Assembly: GCF_012184415.1 (NCBI RefSeq)
Contig: NZ_VTOX01000004.1
Coordinates: 124,001 to 188,000 of the forward strand
Source: Ramlibacter lithotrophicus
GTDB lineage: Bacteria; Pseudomonadota; Gammaproteobacteria; Burkholderiales; Burkholderiaceae_C
Reading direction: 5' to 3'
Length of the DNA: 64,000 bases
The notes under the pieces are model-generated. The model was not told the DNA's origin. It worked only from the letters and a program-made list of their open reading frames with translations, and did not search any database. Positions within the stretch are counted from its first letter, which is position 1. Each line of letters starts with the position of its first letter. Below are positions 21,669-29,830 of this stretch, in pieces. The translations under genes were made by a program, and so were the position numbers.

Positions 21669-22615
21669 ACCACACCTTGCCCCGCATCTTCTTCAACGAA
21701 GTTGTCACGCGCGACGGCTTCCAGATCGAGCCGCAGTTCGTTCCCACCGATGCCAAGGTGGCACTGATCGACGAGCTGTCGCAGTGCGGCTACGCGAAGA
21801 TCGAGGTCACCTCCTTTACTTCGGCCAAGGCGATCCCGATGCTGCGCGACGCCGAGGAGGTGATGGGCCGCATCGTCCGCGTGCCGGGCGTCGAATACAC
21901 GGTGCTGGTGCCCAACGTGCGCGGCGCCGAGCGGGCGCTGGAGTCGCGCGCCGACGAGCTGAACCTCGTCATGTCGACGTCCGAGACGCACAACCTGGCC
22001 AACCTGCGCATGCCGCGCGAGAAGAGCTTCGCCGGCCTCGCCGACGTGATCGCACTGGTCGGCAAGCGCGCGGCGGTGAACGTTTCGCTGTCCACCTGCT
22101 TCGGCTGCCCGATGGAAGGCGAGGTGCCGCAGGACGAGGTGCTGCGCTGGGCGCACCGCTTCGCGGAGCAGGGCGTGCGCGGCCTGACCATCTGCGACAC
22201 CACCGGCATGGCGCATCCGGCGCAGGTCGCGCGCATGGCGCAGGCGCTGCGCGAGCGCTTCGGCGGGCTGCAACTGACCTTCCACTTCCACAATACGCGC
22301 GGCATGGGGCTGGCGAACCTGCTGGCCGCGGTGCAGGCCGGCATCACGCGCTTCGACGGCTCGCTCGGCGGGCTGGGAGGCTGCCCGTACGCGCCGGGCG
22401 CCAGCGGCAACATCTGCAGCGAAGACGCCATCCACATGTTGCAGGCGATGGGCTACGACACCGGCATCGATCTGCCGCGCCTGCTGGCTGCGGCGCGGCG
22501 CCTGCCGGAACTGGTCGGCCATGCGGTACCGGGTCAGGTCGCCAAGGCCGGCCGCACGTGCGATCTGCACCCGGCGCCGGCCGGGGTCGACGAGCTGCGC
22601 CGGTCTTTCGCGTGA
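21665..22615 (+). CDS. Hydroxymethylglutaryl-CoA lyase-like enzyme
   Basis: 316 residues of the DRE-TIM metallolyase family (HMG-CoA, citramalate and related aldol-type cleavage). It shows NEVVTRDGFQIE (metal Asp and catalytic Arg-Asp), KIEVTSFTSAKAIP, LSTCFGCPMEGEV, CDTTGMAHP, HFHNTRGMGLAN and the GGLGGCPYAPGASGN loop with the catalytic Cys. It is translationally coupled to the CoA-transferase upstream and followed after 31 bp by a Bug receptor. The set suggests uptake and CoA-activated cleavage of a branched dicarboxylic acid. The exact substrate is not determinable. Confidence 0.88.
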   Translation: MNHTLPRIFFNEVVTRDGFQIEPQFVPTDAKVALIDELSQCGYAKIEVTSFTSAKAIPMLRDAEEVMGRIVRVPGVEYTVLVPNVRGAERALESRADELNLVMSTSETHNLANLRMPREKSFAGLADVIALVGKRAAVNVSLSTCFGCPMEGEVPQDEVLRWAHRFAEQGVRGLTICDTTGMAHPAQVARMAQALRERFGGLQLTFHFHNTRGMGLANLLAAVQAGITRFDGSLGGLGGCPYAPGASGNICSEDAIHMLQAMGYDTGIDLPRLLAAARRLPELVGHAVPGQVAKAGRTCDLHPAPAGVDELRRSFA

Positions 22616-22646
22616 ACGCAATCTTTCGACAACGACGAGGAAACAC

Positions 22647-23639
22647 ATGATCTCCAATCACTTCATCTCGCGCCGGCTGGTGCTGGCCGGTATCGCCGCG
22701 GCAGCGGCCGGCGTCGGTGGCATAGCCCACGCGCAGTCCACGTTCCCCAGCCGGCCGGTCACGATGGTCGTGCCGGCCGCGACCGGCGGCACCACGGATC
22801 TCGCGGCCCGCATGCTGTCGCAGCCGCTGGGCGCCGCGCTGGGCCAGTCAGTCGTCGTCGACAACAAGGGCGGGGCCAACGGCGCGCTGGGCGCCGTCGC
22901 CGTGAAGCGGGCAGAGGGTGACGGCCACACGCTGCTGATGCAGTATTCCGGCTACCACGTCATCACGCCGCTGGTCAGCAAGGCGCCGCTCGGCTGGGAA
23001 CTGAAGGACCTGCAGCCGGTGGCCAACGTGCTGTCGGCGCCGCAGGTGATCGTGGTGCGCGCCGGCCTGCCGGTGAAGACGCTGGCGGAGCTGGTGGCCT
23101 ATGCCAAGGCCAACCCCGGCAAGCTCAATTACGCGTCGTCGGGCAACGGATCGCTGCAGCACGTCACCGGCGCCATGCTGGAACAGCAGGCGGGCGTGAA
23201 CATGGTGCACGTGCCGTACAAGGGCACCGGCCCCGCGCTGCAGGACCTGCTGGGCGGCCAGGTGGACCTGACGTTCGGCACCCCGCCGCCGTTCGTTCCG
23301 CACATTCAGTCGGGCAAGCTGCGCGCCATTGCCGTCACCAGCAAGAAGCGCCTGCCGAGCATGCCCGACGTGCCGACGACGGCCGAGGCCGGCATAGCCA
23401 AGCTCGATCCGACCTCGTGGTTCGGCGTCTTCGCGCCGGCCAGCACGCCCAAGCCGGTGATCGACCGGCTGGCAGCCGATATTGCGAAGGTGATGTCGGC
23501 GCCGGCGTTCAAGCAGAAGGCGCAGGAACTAGGCGCCGAGGCCGACTACCTCGGGCCGGCGCAGTTCGCCGCCGCCGTGAAGGAAGAACAGGCCCGCTGG
23601 GCCGCCGTCGTCAAGGCGGCGAACATCCACGGGGACTGA
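22647..23639 (+). CDS. Bug/TctC-family periplasmic substrate-binding protein
   Basis: 330 residues with a signal peptide (SRRLVLAGIAAAAAGVGG, cleavage near AHAQS) and the tripartite tricarboxylate receptor fold: PSRPVTMVVPAATGGTTDLA, NKGGANGALG, YASSGNGS, VPYKGTGPALQDLLGGQVDL. A RBS (GAGGAAA) precedes ATG 22647. There is no TctA/TctB permease nearby, which is common for Burkholderiales Bug proteins. The likely ligand is the acid processed by the adjacent CoA-transferase and lyase. A partial palindrome lies in the 70 bp downstream. Confidence 0.92.
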   Translation: MISNHFISRRLVLAGIAAAAAGVGGIAHAQSTFPSRPVTMVVPAATGGTTDLAARMLSQPLGAALGQSVVVDNKGGANGALGAVAVKRAEGDGHTLLMQYSGYHVITPLVSKAPLGWELKDLQPVANVLSAPQVIVVRAGLPVKTLAELVAYAKANPGKLNYASSGNGSLQHVTGAMLEQQAGVNMVHVPYKGTGPALQDLLGGQVDLTFGTPPPFVPHIQSGKLRAIAVTSKKRLPSMPDVPTTAEAGIAKLDPTSWFGVFAPASTPKPVIDRLAADIAKVMSAPAFKQKAQELGAEADYLGPAQFAAAVKEEQARWAAVVKAANIHGD

Positions 23640-23710
23640 GCCGGCGCGGGCAGAGGCGCTCTTGCTTCCTCTTCCGCAAGCGGGAGAGGGAGAAACACCG
23701 CTGACCGCGA

Positions 23711-24160
23711 TCACGGCCCTGCCAGGTGCTCCCGCGCCGCCTTCGCCAGCTTCGCATCGAAAGTGGCGAGCGGGGCCTGGAGGACGTCGGCGAGCCACAG
23801 GTACGCAGCGTCGTAGGTCGAGATGCCGTACCGCAGCGCCAAGGCGTATTGCGCCTCGACGTCGGGTCGATGGAATTCGATTTGCTGCTGGACGTACTGC
23901 GCCAGCGCCCGCGTGATCACCGCGGCCGGCACACCGGCGCGATTCTTCTTCGCCGCGACGCTCACGATCTCGCTGTCCAGGAGCAGTGGCGCATGCAGCG
24001 TCTTGCCGGACAGGGTCTGCCAGGCCGCTTCGCGCGACTCCTCCTCGAACAGCACCGCGCTCAGCGCGCTGCAATCCACCACCAAGGGCGGCCGGGCCAG
24101 GAAGGCGGGAGGCGGTTCGGCCACGTGCAGCACGGGGCGCGACGCTGTCTGCGCCTTCAC
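23711..24160 (-). CDS. PIN-domain toxin of the FitB/VapC type
   Basis: 149 residues. The PIN-fold RNase motifs are visible: VVDCSALSAVLFEEE (Asp29), a central Glu region, and GISTYDAAYLWLADVLQAPL followed by ATFDAKLAKAA. The start is a GTG at 24158-24160 that overlaps the antitoxin stop (GTGA), giving coupled translation after the antitoxin, the usual arrangement. It would cleave tRNA or mRNA when unbound. It is convergent with the Bug receptor gene. Confidence 0.85.
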   Translation of the reverse strand: MKAQTASRPVLHVAEPPPAFLARPPLVVDCSALSAVLFEEESREAAWQTLSGKTLHAPLLLDSEIVSVAAKKNRAGVPAAVITRALAQYVQQQIEFHRPDVEAQYALALRYGISTYDAAYLWLADVLQAPLATFDAKLAKAAREHLAGP

Positions 24161-24447
24161 CGGCTGTCCCGGTCGGCGCGGATGATATCCACTGCGAGCG
24201 GTCCCCCGCGCACAGGCTCCGGATACAACAAGCGCGACTCGCGAGCGATGTCCTCGATGGTCCGTGTGCCCCTGCGCCCGTCGAACTTCCTTTCGTCCGC
24301 TGCCGGCGGGCTCGCGGGCGGCGGGGAGACGGCCGCGTGCAGGATGGCCATCAACTCGCCCTGCAGAGAGCGGTGATTGCGCGCTGCCCTTTGCCGCAGC
24401 GCTTCGGCGACGTCCTCGGGAACATCCTTGATCGAAAGATTGGGCAT
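24157..24447 (-). CDS. FitA-like ribbon-helix-helix antitoxin
   Basis: 96 residues. The N-terminus MPNLSIKDVPEDVAEALRQR, followed by RNHRSLQGELMAIL, is the FitA-type RHH DNA-binding domain. The Pro-rich middle and the Arg/Asp-rich C-terminus would wrap the PIN toxin. A perfect AAAGGAGG precedes ATG 24447. It probably represses its own promoter with the toxin as co-repressor. Confidence 0.87.
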   Translation of the reverse strand: MPNLSIKDVPEDVAEALRQRAARNHRSLQGELMAILHAAVSPPPASPPAADERKFDGRRGTRTIEDIARESRLLYPEPVRGGPLAVDIIRADRDSR

Positions 24448-24621
24448 GGTGCGGCCTCCTTTGCCTTGGTTCCATTATGGATCCGGATCGGCTCCGTCTG
24501 GCGGCGGGTGCCGCGTTCTCCATTTTCGTTTTTTCCTGAACTAATCTCATCCTTCATCTGCTTTTTTCGGATCTCTCCTGCCGCTACCCTGGCCCGCTCA
24601 CCTACCAACGAAGGAGATCTC

Positions 24622-25563
24622 ATGAGAAAGACATTGGCCCTGTTCGCCGTGGTGCTCACGCTGGGCCTGACGGCCGGTTTCGACGCCGAGGCCAAGCGCC
24701 TGGGCGGCGGCAAGTCCAGCGGCATGCAGCGCCAGAGCACGACGGCACCCGCCGCGGCGCCCGGCGCGCCCGGCCAGACAGCGCCGGCTGCTGGCGCGAC
24801 TGCTGCAGCGGCAGCGCCCGCGGCCGCCGCGGCCGCCACCAAGCGCAGCTGGATGGGACCGCTGGCCGGCATCGCCGCCGGCCTGGGCATCGCGGCGCTG
24901 GCGTCGCACTTCGGCTTCGGCGAGGCGCTGGCCAACATCCTCACCATCGCGCTGCTGGCGATGGCGGTGCTCTTCGTGATCGGCTTCGTGATGCGCAAGC
25001 GCGCGGCGGCGCAAGGCGGCGCGCTGGCCGGCGCCGGGGCCGGGGCTGCGGGCAACGTGCTGCGGCAGCCGCAGCAGGCCATGTACCGCACCGGCAACGA
25101 GTCGGCGCCCGCGCAAGGCGGATCGCTGATCGGCTCGCGCCTGGCCGGCGGCGCTGCGGTCGCGGCGAGCGACGGGACGGTCGGCGTCATCCCGGCCGGC
25201 TTCGACACCGCTGCCTTCGAGCGCGCGGCACGCGACCAGTTCATGGCGCTGCAGGCGGCCAACGACGCGCGCGACCTCGAGCGCCTGCGCGACTACCTCA
25301 CTCCCGAGATGTTCGAAGTGGTGCGCGAGGAAGTGGCCGGGCGCGGTGACGCGGCGCAGAAGACCGAGGTGTTCGGCCTGCAGCCGCGGGTGCTGAACGT
25401 CGCCGAGGAGAACGGGCAGTACATCGTCAGCGTGCGCTTCAGCGGCAGCGTGCGCACCGAAGCCGGCGCGGCACCGGACGACCTGGACGAGATCTGGCAC
25501 CTGACCAAGCCGCTGGCAGGCATCGGCGGGTGGGTCGTCGCCGGCATCCAGCAAGCCGTCTGA
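24622..25563 (+). CDS. Tim44-like domain membrane protein
   Basis: 313 residues. An N-terminal hydrophobic segment (LALFAVVLTLGLTAG) leads to KRLGGGKSSGMQRQS and an Ala-rich linker. Two membrane segments (LAGIAAGLGIAALASHFGFG and LTIALLAMAVLFVIGFVM) follow, then a C-terminal Tim44-like domain from about 215 (FDTAAFERAARDQFMALQAA, VRFSGSVRTE). A good RBS (AAGGAG) precedes ATG 24622, although the frame is open far upstream. These bacterial Tim44-like proteins are inner-membrane proteins of unclear function. Confidence 0.87.
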   Translation: MRKTLALFAVVLTLGLTAGFDAEAKRLGGGKSSGMQRQSTTAPAAAPGAPGQTAPAAGATAAAAAPAAAAAATKRSWMGPLAGIAAGLGIAALASHFGFGEALANILTIALLAMAVLFVIGFVMRKRAAAQGGALAGAGAGAAGNVLRQPQQAMYRTGNESAPAQGGSLIGSRLAGGAAVAASDGTVGVIPAGFDTAAFERAARDQFMALQAANDARDLERLRDYLTPEMFEVVREEVAGRGDAAQKTEVFGLQPRVLNVAEENGQYIVSVRFSGSVRTEAGAAPDDLDEIWHLTKPLAGIGGWVVAGIQQAV

Positions 25564-25584
25564 CGGCGGGCGCGGCGCGCGCGC

Positions 25585-25615
25585 CTGCACCGATTGATGA
25601 AAGTCAACGGTGCAG
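25585..25615. promoter_or_regulatory. Palindrome containing an FNR/ANR-like box
   Basis: Arms CTGCACCG and CGGTGCAG flank TTGATGAAAGTCAA (25594-25607), one mismatch from the FNR/ANR consensus TTGAT-N4-ATCAA. It lies 22 bp after the Tim44-like stop and about 100 bp before the hypothetical gene at 25715. It could be an anaerobic-regulator site, a terminator-type hairpin, or both; there is no T-run. Confidence 0.4.
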
Positions 25616-25714
25616 GACCCTCCTCTGCGCAAGATGGCTTCACGACACCGCGCGCCGCGCGGGGCGATCGACGAAGACCACAACTTGCGCCTAGCCGACA
25701 GGCCGGAGGAAGAA

Positions 25715-26176
25715 ATGAGGATCAAGGGGCACGAGCCGCACTACACGCACCTGGCGTTCTACGACGGTGGACTGGCGCCGCAGGGCGCGCCCAGCGTGCT
25801 GGCCAAGGGCTGCGCCCGCTTCGGCGGCTACAACCCGAAGACGGGCAGGCTGGCGCCGTTCAGGAACATCGTCGGCTGCGAAGCCGCGACCGGGGAATAC
25901 CTCGACAACCTGACGGCGGCGATCGAAGCCGGGCTGGCCGATTCGCAGACGTTCTTCACCGACTTCTTCGCGGACTACGTCGAGGTTGTCGCCTTCGCCT
26001 CGCGCGTGCGGGCGCTCGCCGGGTGGGTGAACGAGCGTCACTACCATGCGTTGCGGCAGGCGCTGTGCGCGCGCGACGAGGACTGCGCCACCTACGCCGG
26101 TATCGCCAACCGGCTGCACGAGCGCTACGAGGAGCTGACCCTCAAGGCGGCGCGACGCGGCCGGCAGAAGGCGTGA
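25715..26176 (+). CDS. Hypothetical protein (153 aa)
   Basis: I do not recognise the family. The protein is soluble, with no signal peptide. It starts MRIKGHEPHYTHLAFYDGG, has a Gly/Lys-rich N-terminal half and a helical, Ala-rich C-terminal half ending in basic residues. A clear GGAGGA precedes ATG 25715, though the frame is open from 25610. An FNR-like palindrome lies about 100 bp upstream. Confidence 0.6.
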   Translation: MRIKGHEPHYTHLAFYDGGLAPQGAPSVLAKGCARFGGYNPKTGRLAPFRNIVGCEAATGEYLDNLTAAIEAGLADSQTFFTDFFADYVEVVAFASRVRALAGWVNERHYHALRQALCARDEDCATYAGIANRLHERYEELTLKAARRGRQKA

Positions 26177-26241
26177 TCAGCAGCCGCTGAAACACGCCGC
26201 ACGGCGGGAGCCTCGAGGGCGCGGCGGCGGGCAGCGCGGCG

Positions 26242-26481
26242 TCACTTGTTCGCGTGCTTGCGATCGTGCTCCACGCCTTCGGTCTGCCCGCTCGGCCCGG
26301 CGGCCGCCCCCGAGCCGGGCTTCTCCACCTTGCGCCCCAGCGTGCTGGTGCGGCCCGAGGACGGCCGCTGGAAGAAGCCGCGCAGCTTGTCCCTGGCCTT
26401 CTGCAGGCTGAGCTTGTCGTCCCCGCCCTGGTCGTTGGCGGCGGACGGGCGGGGCGAACGGATGATGGCGGCGTGTTCCAT
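26242..26481 (-). CDS. Small hypothetical protein (79 aa)
   Basis: A small, hydrophilic, charged protein (LSLQKARDKLRGFFQRPSS, then a Gly/Glu/Lys-rich tail ending HDRKHANK), without membrane segments. AGGGAG precedes the ATG at 26479-26481. It is probably disordered and the function is unknown. It is convergent with the gene at 25715. Confidence 0.5.
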   Translation of the reverse strand: MEHAAIIRSPRPSAANDQGGDDKLSLQKARDKLRGFFQRPSSGRTSTLGRKVEKPGSGAAAGPSGQTEGVEHDRKHANK

Positions 26482-26639
26482 GGTGGCTCCCTGCGAGTCC
26501 CAGCGGGACCATGCGAGCCAGTCTGGGGTCCGCCGGCACGCTCGTCTGTAGGCGCTCTTCCTGTCGCGCCATCGGCGCCGGACTGCGCACCGGCACGGCG
26601 GGCCATAATGCCAGCCCGACTCGACAAGAAGGCACTGCG

Positions 26640-27218
26640 ATGGCGATCCTGATTCTCGGCCTGGTGCTGTTCCTCGGCGTGCACTCCACGCGCATCGTGG
26701 CGGACGGCTGGCGCAGCGCCACCATCGCCCGCATCGGCGAAATGCCCTGGAAAGGGATCTACTCGCTGCTCTCGATCGCCGGCTTCGCGCTGGTGATCTG
26801 GGGCTTCCGCGCCGCCCGGGCCGACACGCTGGTGCTGTACACGCCGCCGGTCTGGGCCCGCCACCTGGCGGCGCTGCTGCTGGTGGCGTCGTTCATCCTG
26901 CTGGTGGCCGCCTACGTGCCACGCAACGCGATCAAGGCGAAGCTGCACCACCCGATGGTGCTGGGCGTCAAGGTCTGGGCCCTGGCGCACCTGCTCGCCA
27001 ACGGCGTCGCCGCCGACGTGGTGCTGTTCGGCGCCTTCCTGGCGTGGGCGGTCCTGAGCTATCGCGCGGCGCGCCAGCGCGACCGCGCCAACAACACGGT
27101 CTATCCGGCCGGCACCGCGTCGATGACGGCGCTGACGGTGGTCATCGGCCTCGTCGCGTGGGCGGCGTTCGCGTTCATGCTGCACGGGCCGCTGATCGGC
27201 GTGCGGCCGTTCGGCTAG
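26640..27218 (+). CDS. NnrU-family integral membrane protein
   Basis: 192 residues with about five membrane segments (MAILILGLVLFLGVHSTRIV, GIYSLLSIAGFALVIWGF, LAALLLVASFILLVAAYV and others) and the NnrU pattern HSxRI plus the loop HHPMVLGVKVWALAHLLANG. NnrU proteins are linked to nitric-oxide or nitrite metabolism in some denitrifiers, but many copies occur without denitrification genes, as here. GAAGG lies upstream of ATG 26640. Confidence 0.85.
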   Translation: MAILILGLVLFLGVHSTRIVADGWRSATIARIGEMPWKGIYSLLSIAGFALVIWGFRAARADTLVLYTPPVWARHLAALLLVASFILLVAAYVPRNAIKAKLHHPMVLGVKVWALAHLLANGVAADVVLFGAFLAWAVLSYRAARQRDRANNTVYPAGTASMTALTVVIGLVAWAAFAFMLHGPLIGVRPFG

Positions 27219-27235
27219 TCGTTCCTGTCGCTGGC

Positions 27236-27275
27236 ACCATGAAAGATCGAAAGTGCCGCTTTCGATTTTCATGGT
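27236..27275. repeat. Strong hairpin between the NnrU-like and exonuclease genes
   Basis: The left arm ACCATGAAAGATCGAAAG (27236-27253) pairs with CTTTCGATTTTCATGGT (27259-27275) across a 5-nt loop, with one bulged base. The stem is 17 bp and AT-rich for this genome, without a downstream T-run. It could act as a terminator, an attenuator or an mRNA-processing signal. Confidence 0.6.
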
Positions 27276-27297
27276 CTTTCGGACCCTGCCCACAACC

Positions 27298-27915
27298 ATG
27301 ACCACCGTCGCCGTCATCGACTTCGAGACCACCGGCCTGTCGCCGGCGATGGGCGACCGCGCCACCGAAATCGCGATCGTGCTGCTGGAGGGCGACCGGG
27401 TGGTCGACCGCTACCAGAGCCTGATGAACGCCGGCGTGCGGATCTCCGCGTTCATCGAGGCCTATACCGGCATCAGCAACGAGATGATCGCGACGGCGCC
27501 TCCAGCCGCGCAGGTGATGGACGAGGCCAACCGCTTCGTCGGCGGGCGGCCGATGGTGGCGCACAACGCGTCGTTCGACCGCCGCTTCTGGACCGCCGAA
27601 CTCCAGCGGCTGGGACAGGCGGCGGAGCAGCCCTTTGCCTGCACGCTGCTGCTGTCGCGCCGGCTGTGGCCCGAGGTGCGCAGCTACCGGTTGGGGTCGC
27701 TGGCTGCGTACCACGGGCTGCCAGATGCCGGGCGCGCGCACCGGGCGATGGCCGACGCCGAAACGGCGGCCGCGCTGTGGTGCCGCATCCGCACCGACCT
27801 GCACTCGCGCTACGGTGTGGCGCAGGCGCGGCATGCGCTGCTGATGCACTTGCAGGCCTGCAGCCGCAAGGCCCTGCCGCGCGCCATCGAACGGCACCGC
27901 GCGGCCGTGCATTGA
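27298..27915 (+). CDS. DEDDh 3'-5' exonuclease (DnaQ/epsilon-like)
   Basis: 205 residues. Exo I is VIDFETTGLSP (Asp and Glu). Exo II lies around VAHNASFDRRFW. Exo III is AHRAMADAETAAALW (His and Asp), so this is the DEDDh subclass. It resembles the RNase T/DnaQ-like proteins used in proofreading or nucleic-acid trimming rather than a full epsilon subunit. The ATG at 27298 immediately precedes the catalytic core; the upstream in-frame ATG at 27253 lies inside the hairpin region. Confidence 0.87.
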   Translation: MTTVAVIDFETTGLSPAMGDRATEIAIVLLEGDRVVDRYQSLMNAGVRISAFIEAYTGISNEMIATAPPAAQVMDEANRFVGGRPMVAHNASFDRRFWTAELQRLGQAAEQPFACTLLLSRRLWPEVRSYRLGSLAAYHGLPDAGRAHRAMADAETAAALWCRIRTDLHSRYGVAQARHALLMHLQACSRKALPRAIERHRAAVH

Positions 27916-28024
27916 ACGCGCCGTGCCCGCCGGCGCCGCGGCGGTGATGCGGTGCCGTCCGACAGCAGCGGCCGCGCAACGGCTTCCAGAATGGGTTCAT
28001 CGCTTCAGATGACAGGAGTACCCC

Positions 28025-28252
28025 ATGAGCAGGAAGCAGAACGCGCGCGACAAGCAGGCCGCGCGCAGCGGCAAGGTGGAGAACGACGCCAACAAGATGG
28101 GCGAGACGGCGCCGACGCAGAAGAACGAGGGCCGCCGCACGCCCGAGAGCCGGCACGACCGGGAGAGCCACATCGGCGGCGAGAACCAGTCGATGACGCG
28201 CAAGGGCGGGCCCAGCAGCGGCATCGCGCCCAAGAGCGGACACCGGCCGTAG
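28025..28252 (+). CDS. Small basic hydrophilic protein (75 aa)
   Basis: A Lys/Arg/Asn/Gly-rich protein starting MSRKQNARDKQAARSGKVEN and containing SRHDRESHIGGENQS, with no hydrophobic segment, so probably disordered. A strong AGGAG precedes the ATG. It lies alone between the exonuclease and a hydrolase gene. The family is not recognised. Confidence 0.55.
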   Translation: MSRKQNARDKQAARSGKVENDANKMGETAPTQKNEGRRTPESRHDRESHIGGENQSMTRKGGPSSGIAPKSGHRP

Positions 28253-28342
28253 GGTCCGGCGGGGCGAGGGACACCCCCACCGCGGCACTCCCCCGGAGGG
28301 GAGGGAGTCCGCAGCCGTGACACGCGCGGTTACAGTCGAGGC

Positions 28343-29305
28343 ATGAACAGCCTGTGGCTGCGATCGCTCTGGCTGGTGCTGGCGGGCGCCGTCTTCTTCG
28401 CCTCGGTCGGCCTCGTCGCCGTCTGGGCGCCGGATCTCCCGCCCGACGAGCTCAAGGCGCGCTGGGCGCCGCCGCCTTCCACCTTCATCGAGATCAACGG
28501 CCAGCAGGTCCACCTGCGCGACGAAGGGCCGCGCCACGACCCGGTGCCGATCCTGCTGGTGCACGGCACGTCGGCCAGCCTCCACACCTGGCAGGGCTGG
28601 GCCGAGGGCCTGCGCGGCGAGCGCCGCGTGGTCCGCTTCGACCTGCCGGGCTTCGGCCTCACCGGCCCCAATCGCCAGGACGACTACTCGATCGAGCGCT
28701 ACGTGCTGTTCGTGCGGTCGATCGCGGCGCGGCTTGGCATCGACCGCTTCGTGATTGCCGGCAACTCGCTGGGCGGTCAGGTGGCGTGGGCCACCGCGGT
28801 GGCGCTGCCGGGACGGGTGCAAGGCCTGGTCCTGGTGGACGCGGCCGGGTACGGCGCCGGCCTGGCGGGCACGGGCAACGACGTCCCCCTGGCATTCAAG
28901 GTCGCCCGGATGCCGGTGCTGCGCACCGTGGCGCAACATGCCTTGCCGCGCGGCCTGGTCGAAAGCAGCCTGCGCCGGCTCTATGGCGAGCCGGGCAAGG
29001 TGACGCCGCAGCTGGTCGACCTCTACATGGACATGGCCAGGCGCGAAGGCAACCGCGCCGCGCTCGGCCACCGCCTCGCGCAACTGGGTACCGGGCCGGA
29101 CCCGGCCTTGCTGCGCAAGCTGGAAGTGCCCACGCTGATCCTGTGGGGCGAGCGTGACCGGCTGCTGCCGCCCGCGCTGGGCGAACGGTTCGCCCGGGAC
29201 ATTCCCGGCGCGAAGCTGGTGATCCTCGAGGGAATCGGCCACATGCCCCAGGAGGAAGACCCCGGGCGCACGCTGGCGGAGGTCAGGCGGTTCCTGGGGT
29301 CCTGA
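28343..29305 (+). CDS. Alpha/beta hydrolase
   Basis: 320 residues. An N-terminal hydrophobic segment (LVLAGAVFFASVGLVAVWA) suggests membrane anchoring or export. The fold shows the oxyanion motif HGTSASLHTW, FDLPGFGLTGP, the nucleophile elbow GNSLGGQVAW, LWGERDRLLPP (Asp) and GIGHMPQEEDP (His), so the triad is complete. The substrate is unknown. The 3' end overlaps the convergent SRPBCC gene by 23 bp. Confidence 0.88.
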   Translation: MNSLWLRSLWLVLAGAVFFASVGLVAVWAPDLPPDELKARWAPPPSTFIEINGQQVHLRDEGPRHDPVPILLVHGTSASLHTWQGWAEGLRGERRVVRFDLPGFGLTGPNRQDDYSIERYVLFVRSIAARLGIDRFVIAGNSLGGQVAWATAVALPGRVQGLVLVDAAGYGAGLAGTGNDVPLAFKVARMPVLRTVAQHALPRGLVESSLRRLYGEPGKVTPQLVDLYMDMARREGNRAALGHRLAQLGTGPDPALLRKLEVPTLILWGERDRLLPPALGERFARDIPGAKLVILEGIGHMPQEEDPGRTLAEVRRFLGS

Positions 29306-29786
29306 GGCCGAAGCTCCACAGGCGCGTGCCCACCACTTTCTCGAGCTGGCGCAGCATGGCGCTCCAGCCGCGGCGGGTGCGGTCGACGTAGTGGATCGCA
29401 TCCTCGGCTTCGCCGAGGTCGTGGGTCAGCATCAGCTCGCAGCCCCCGGGGCCGGCCGGCACGATGTCGATGGTGACGCGGGTGGTGGACGTCGAGAACG
29501 GCTCCACGCTGAAGTCGAAGACCAGGCGGCGCGGCCGGTCGATCTCGACGTAGCAGCCGCGATGCTGGGCGACGAAGAAGCTCTCGTCGCCGTCCGGGTT
29601 GGGCCGGCGGTCCGTCACCGTGAACGTGCCGCCCACGTGCGGGTCGATCTCGCAGTGCATGACGTTCCCGGTGCGGCTGGCGAACAGGAAGCGGGCGGCC
29701 TGCCCCGGGTTGAGCCAGGCGTCGAACACGCGCTCGGCCGGCACGTTGAACGTGTGCGTCTCGTGCACGAAGATGGGTCTGGCCAT
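29283..29786 (-). CDS. SRPBCC/AHSA1-type ligand-binding protein
   Basis: 167 residues with the START-like fold signature: HTFNVPAERVFDAWLNPGQA, GGTFTVTDRRPN, DFSVEPFSTSTTRVTIDIVP, LMLTHDLGEAEDA and a C-terminal helix GWSAMLRQLEKVV. Such Aha1-like proteins bind hydrophobic ligands or assist export and repair; no specific role can be read here. The start ATG 29786 gives the usual MARPIFVHE N-terminus. It follows minE in the same direction after a 44-bp gap. Confidence 0.83.
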   Translation of the reverse strand: MARPIFVHETHTFNVPAERVFDAWLNPGQAARFLFASRTGNVMHCEIDPHVGGTFTVTDRRPNPDGDESFFVAQHRGCYVEIDRPRRLVFDFSVEPFSTSTTRVTIDIVPAGPGGCELMLTHDLGEAEDAIHYVDRTRRGWSAMLRQLEKVVGTRLWSFGLRTPGTA

Positions 29787-29830
29787 CCTGCGTTTATCTT
29801 CTGGCGGCCCGGCAGTGTCAAGTCCCGCGC

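Noticed and set aside
23662-23700. Rho-independent terminator after the Bug gene
   Set aside because: The CTCTTCC/GGGAGAGG pairing is imperfect and resembles the dispersed palindrome seen between minC and minD more than a terminator.
26640-27218. Denitrification cluster around the NnrU-like gene
   Set aside because: No nitrite, nitric-oxide or nitrous-oxide reductase genes are present in the window.
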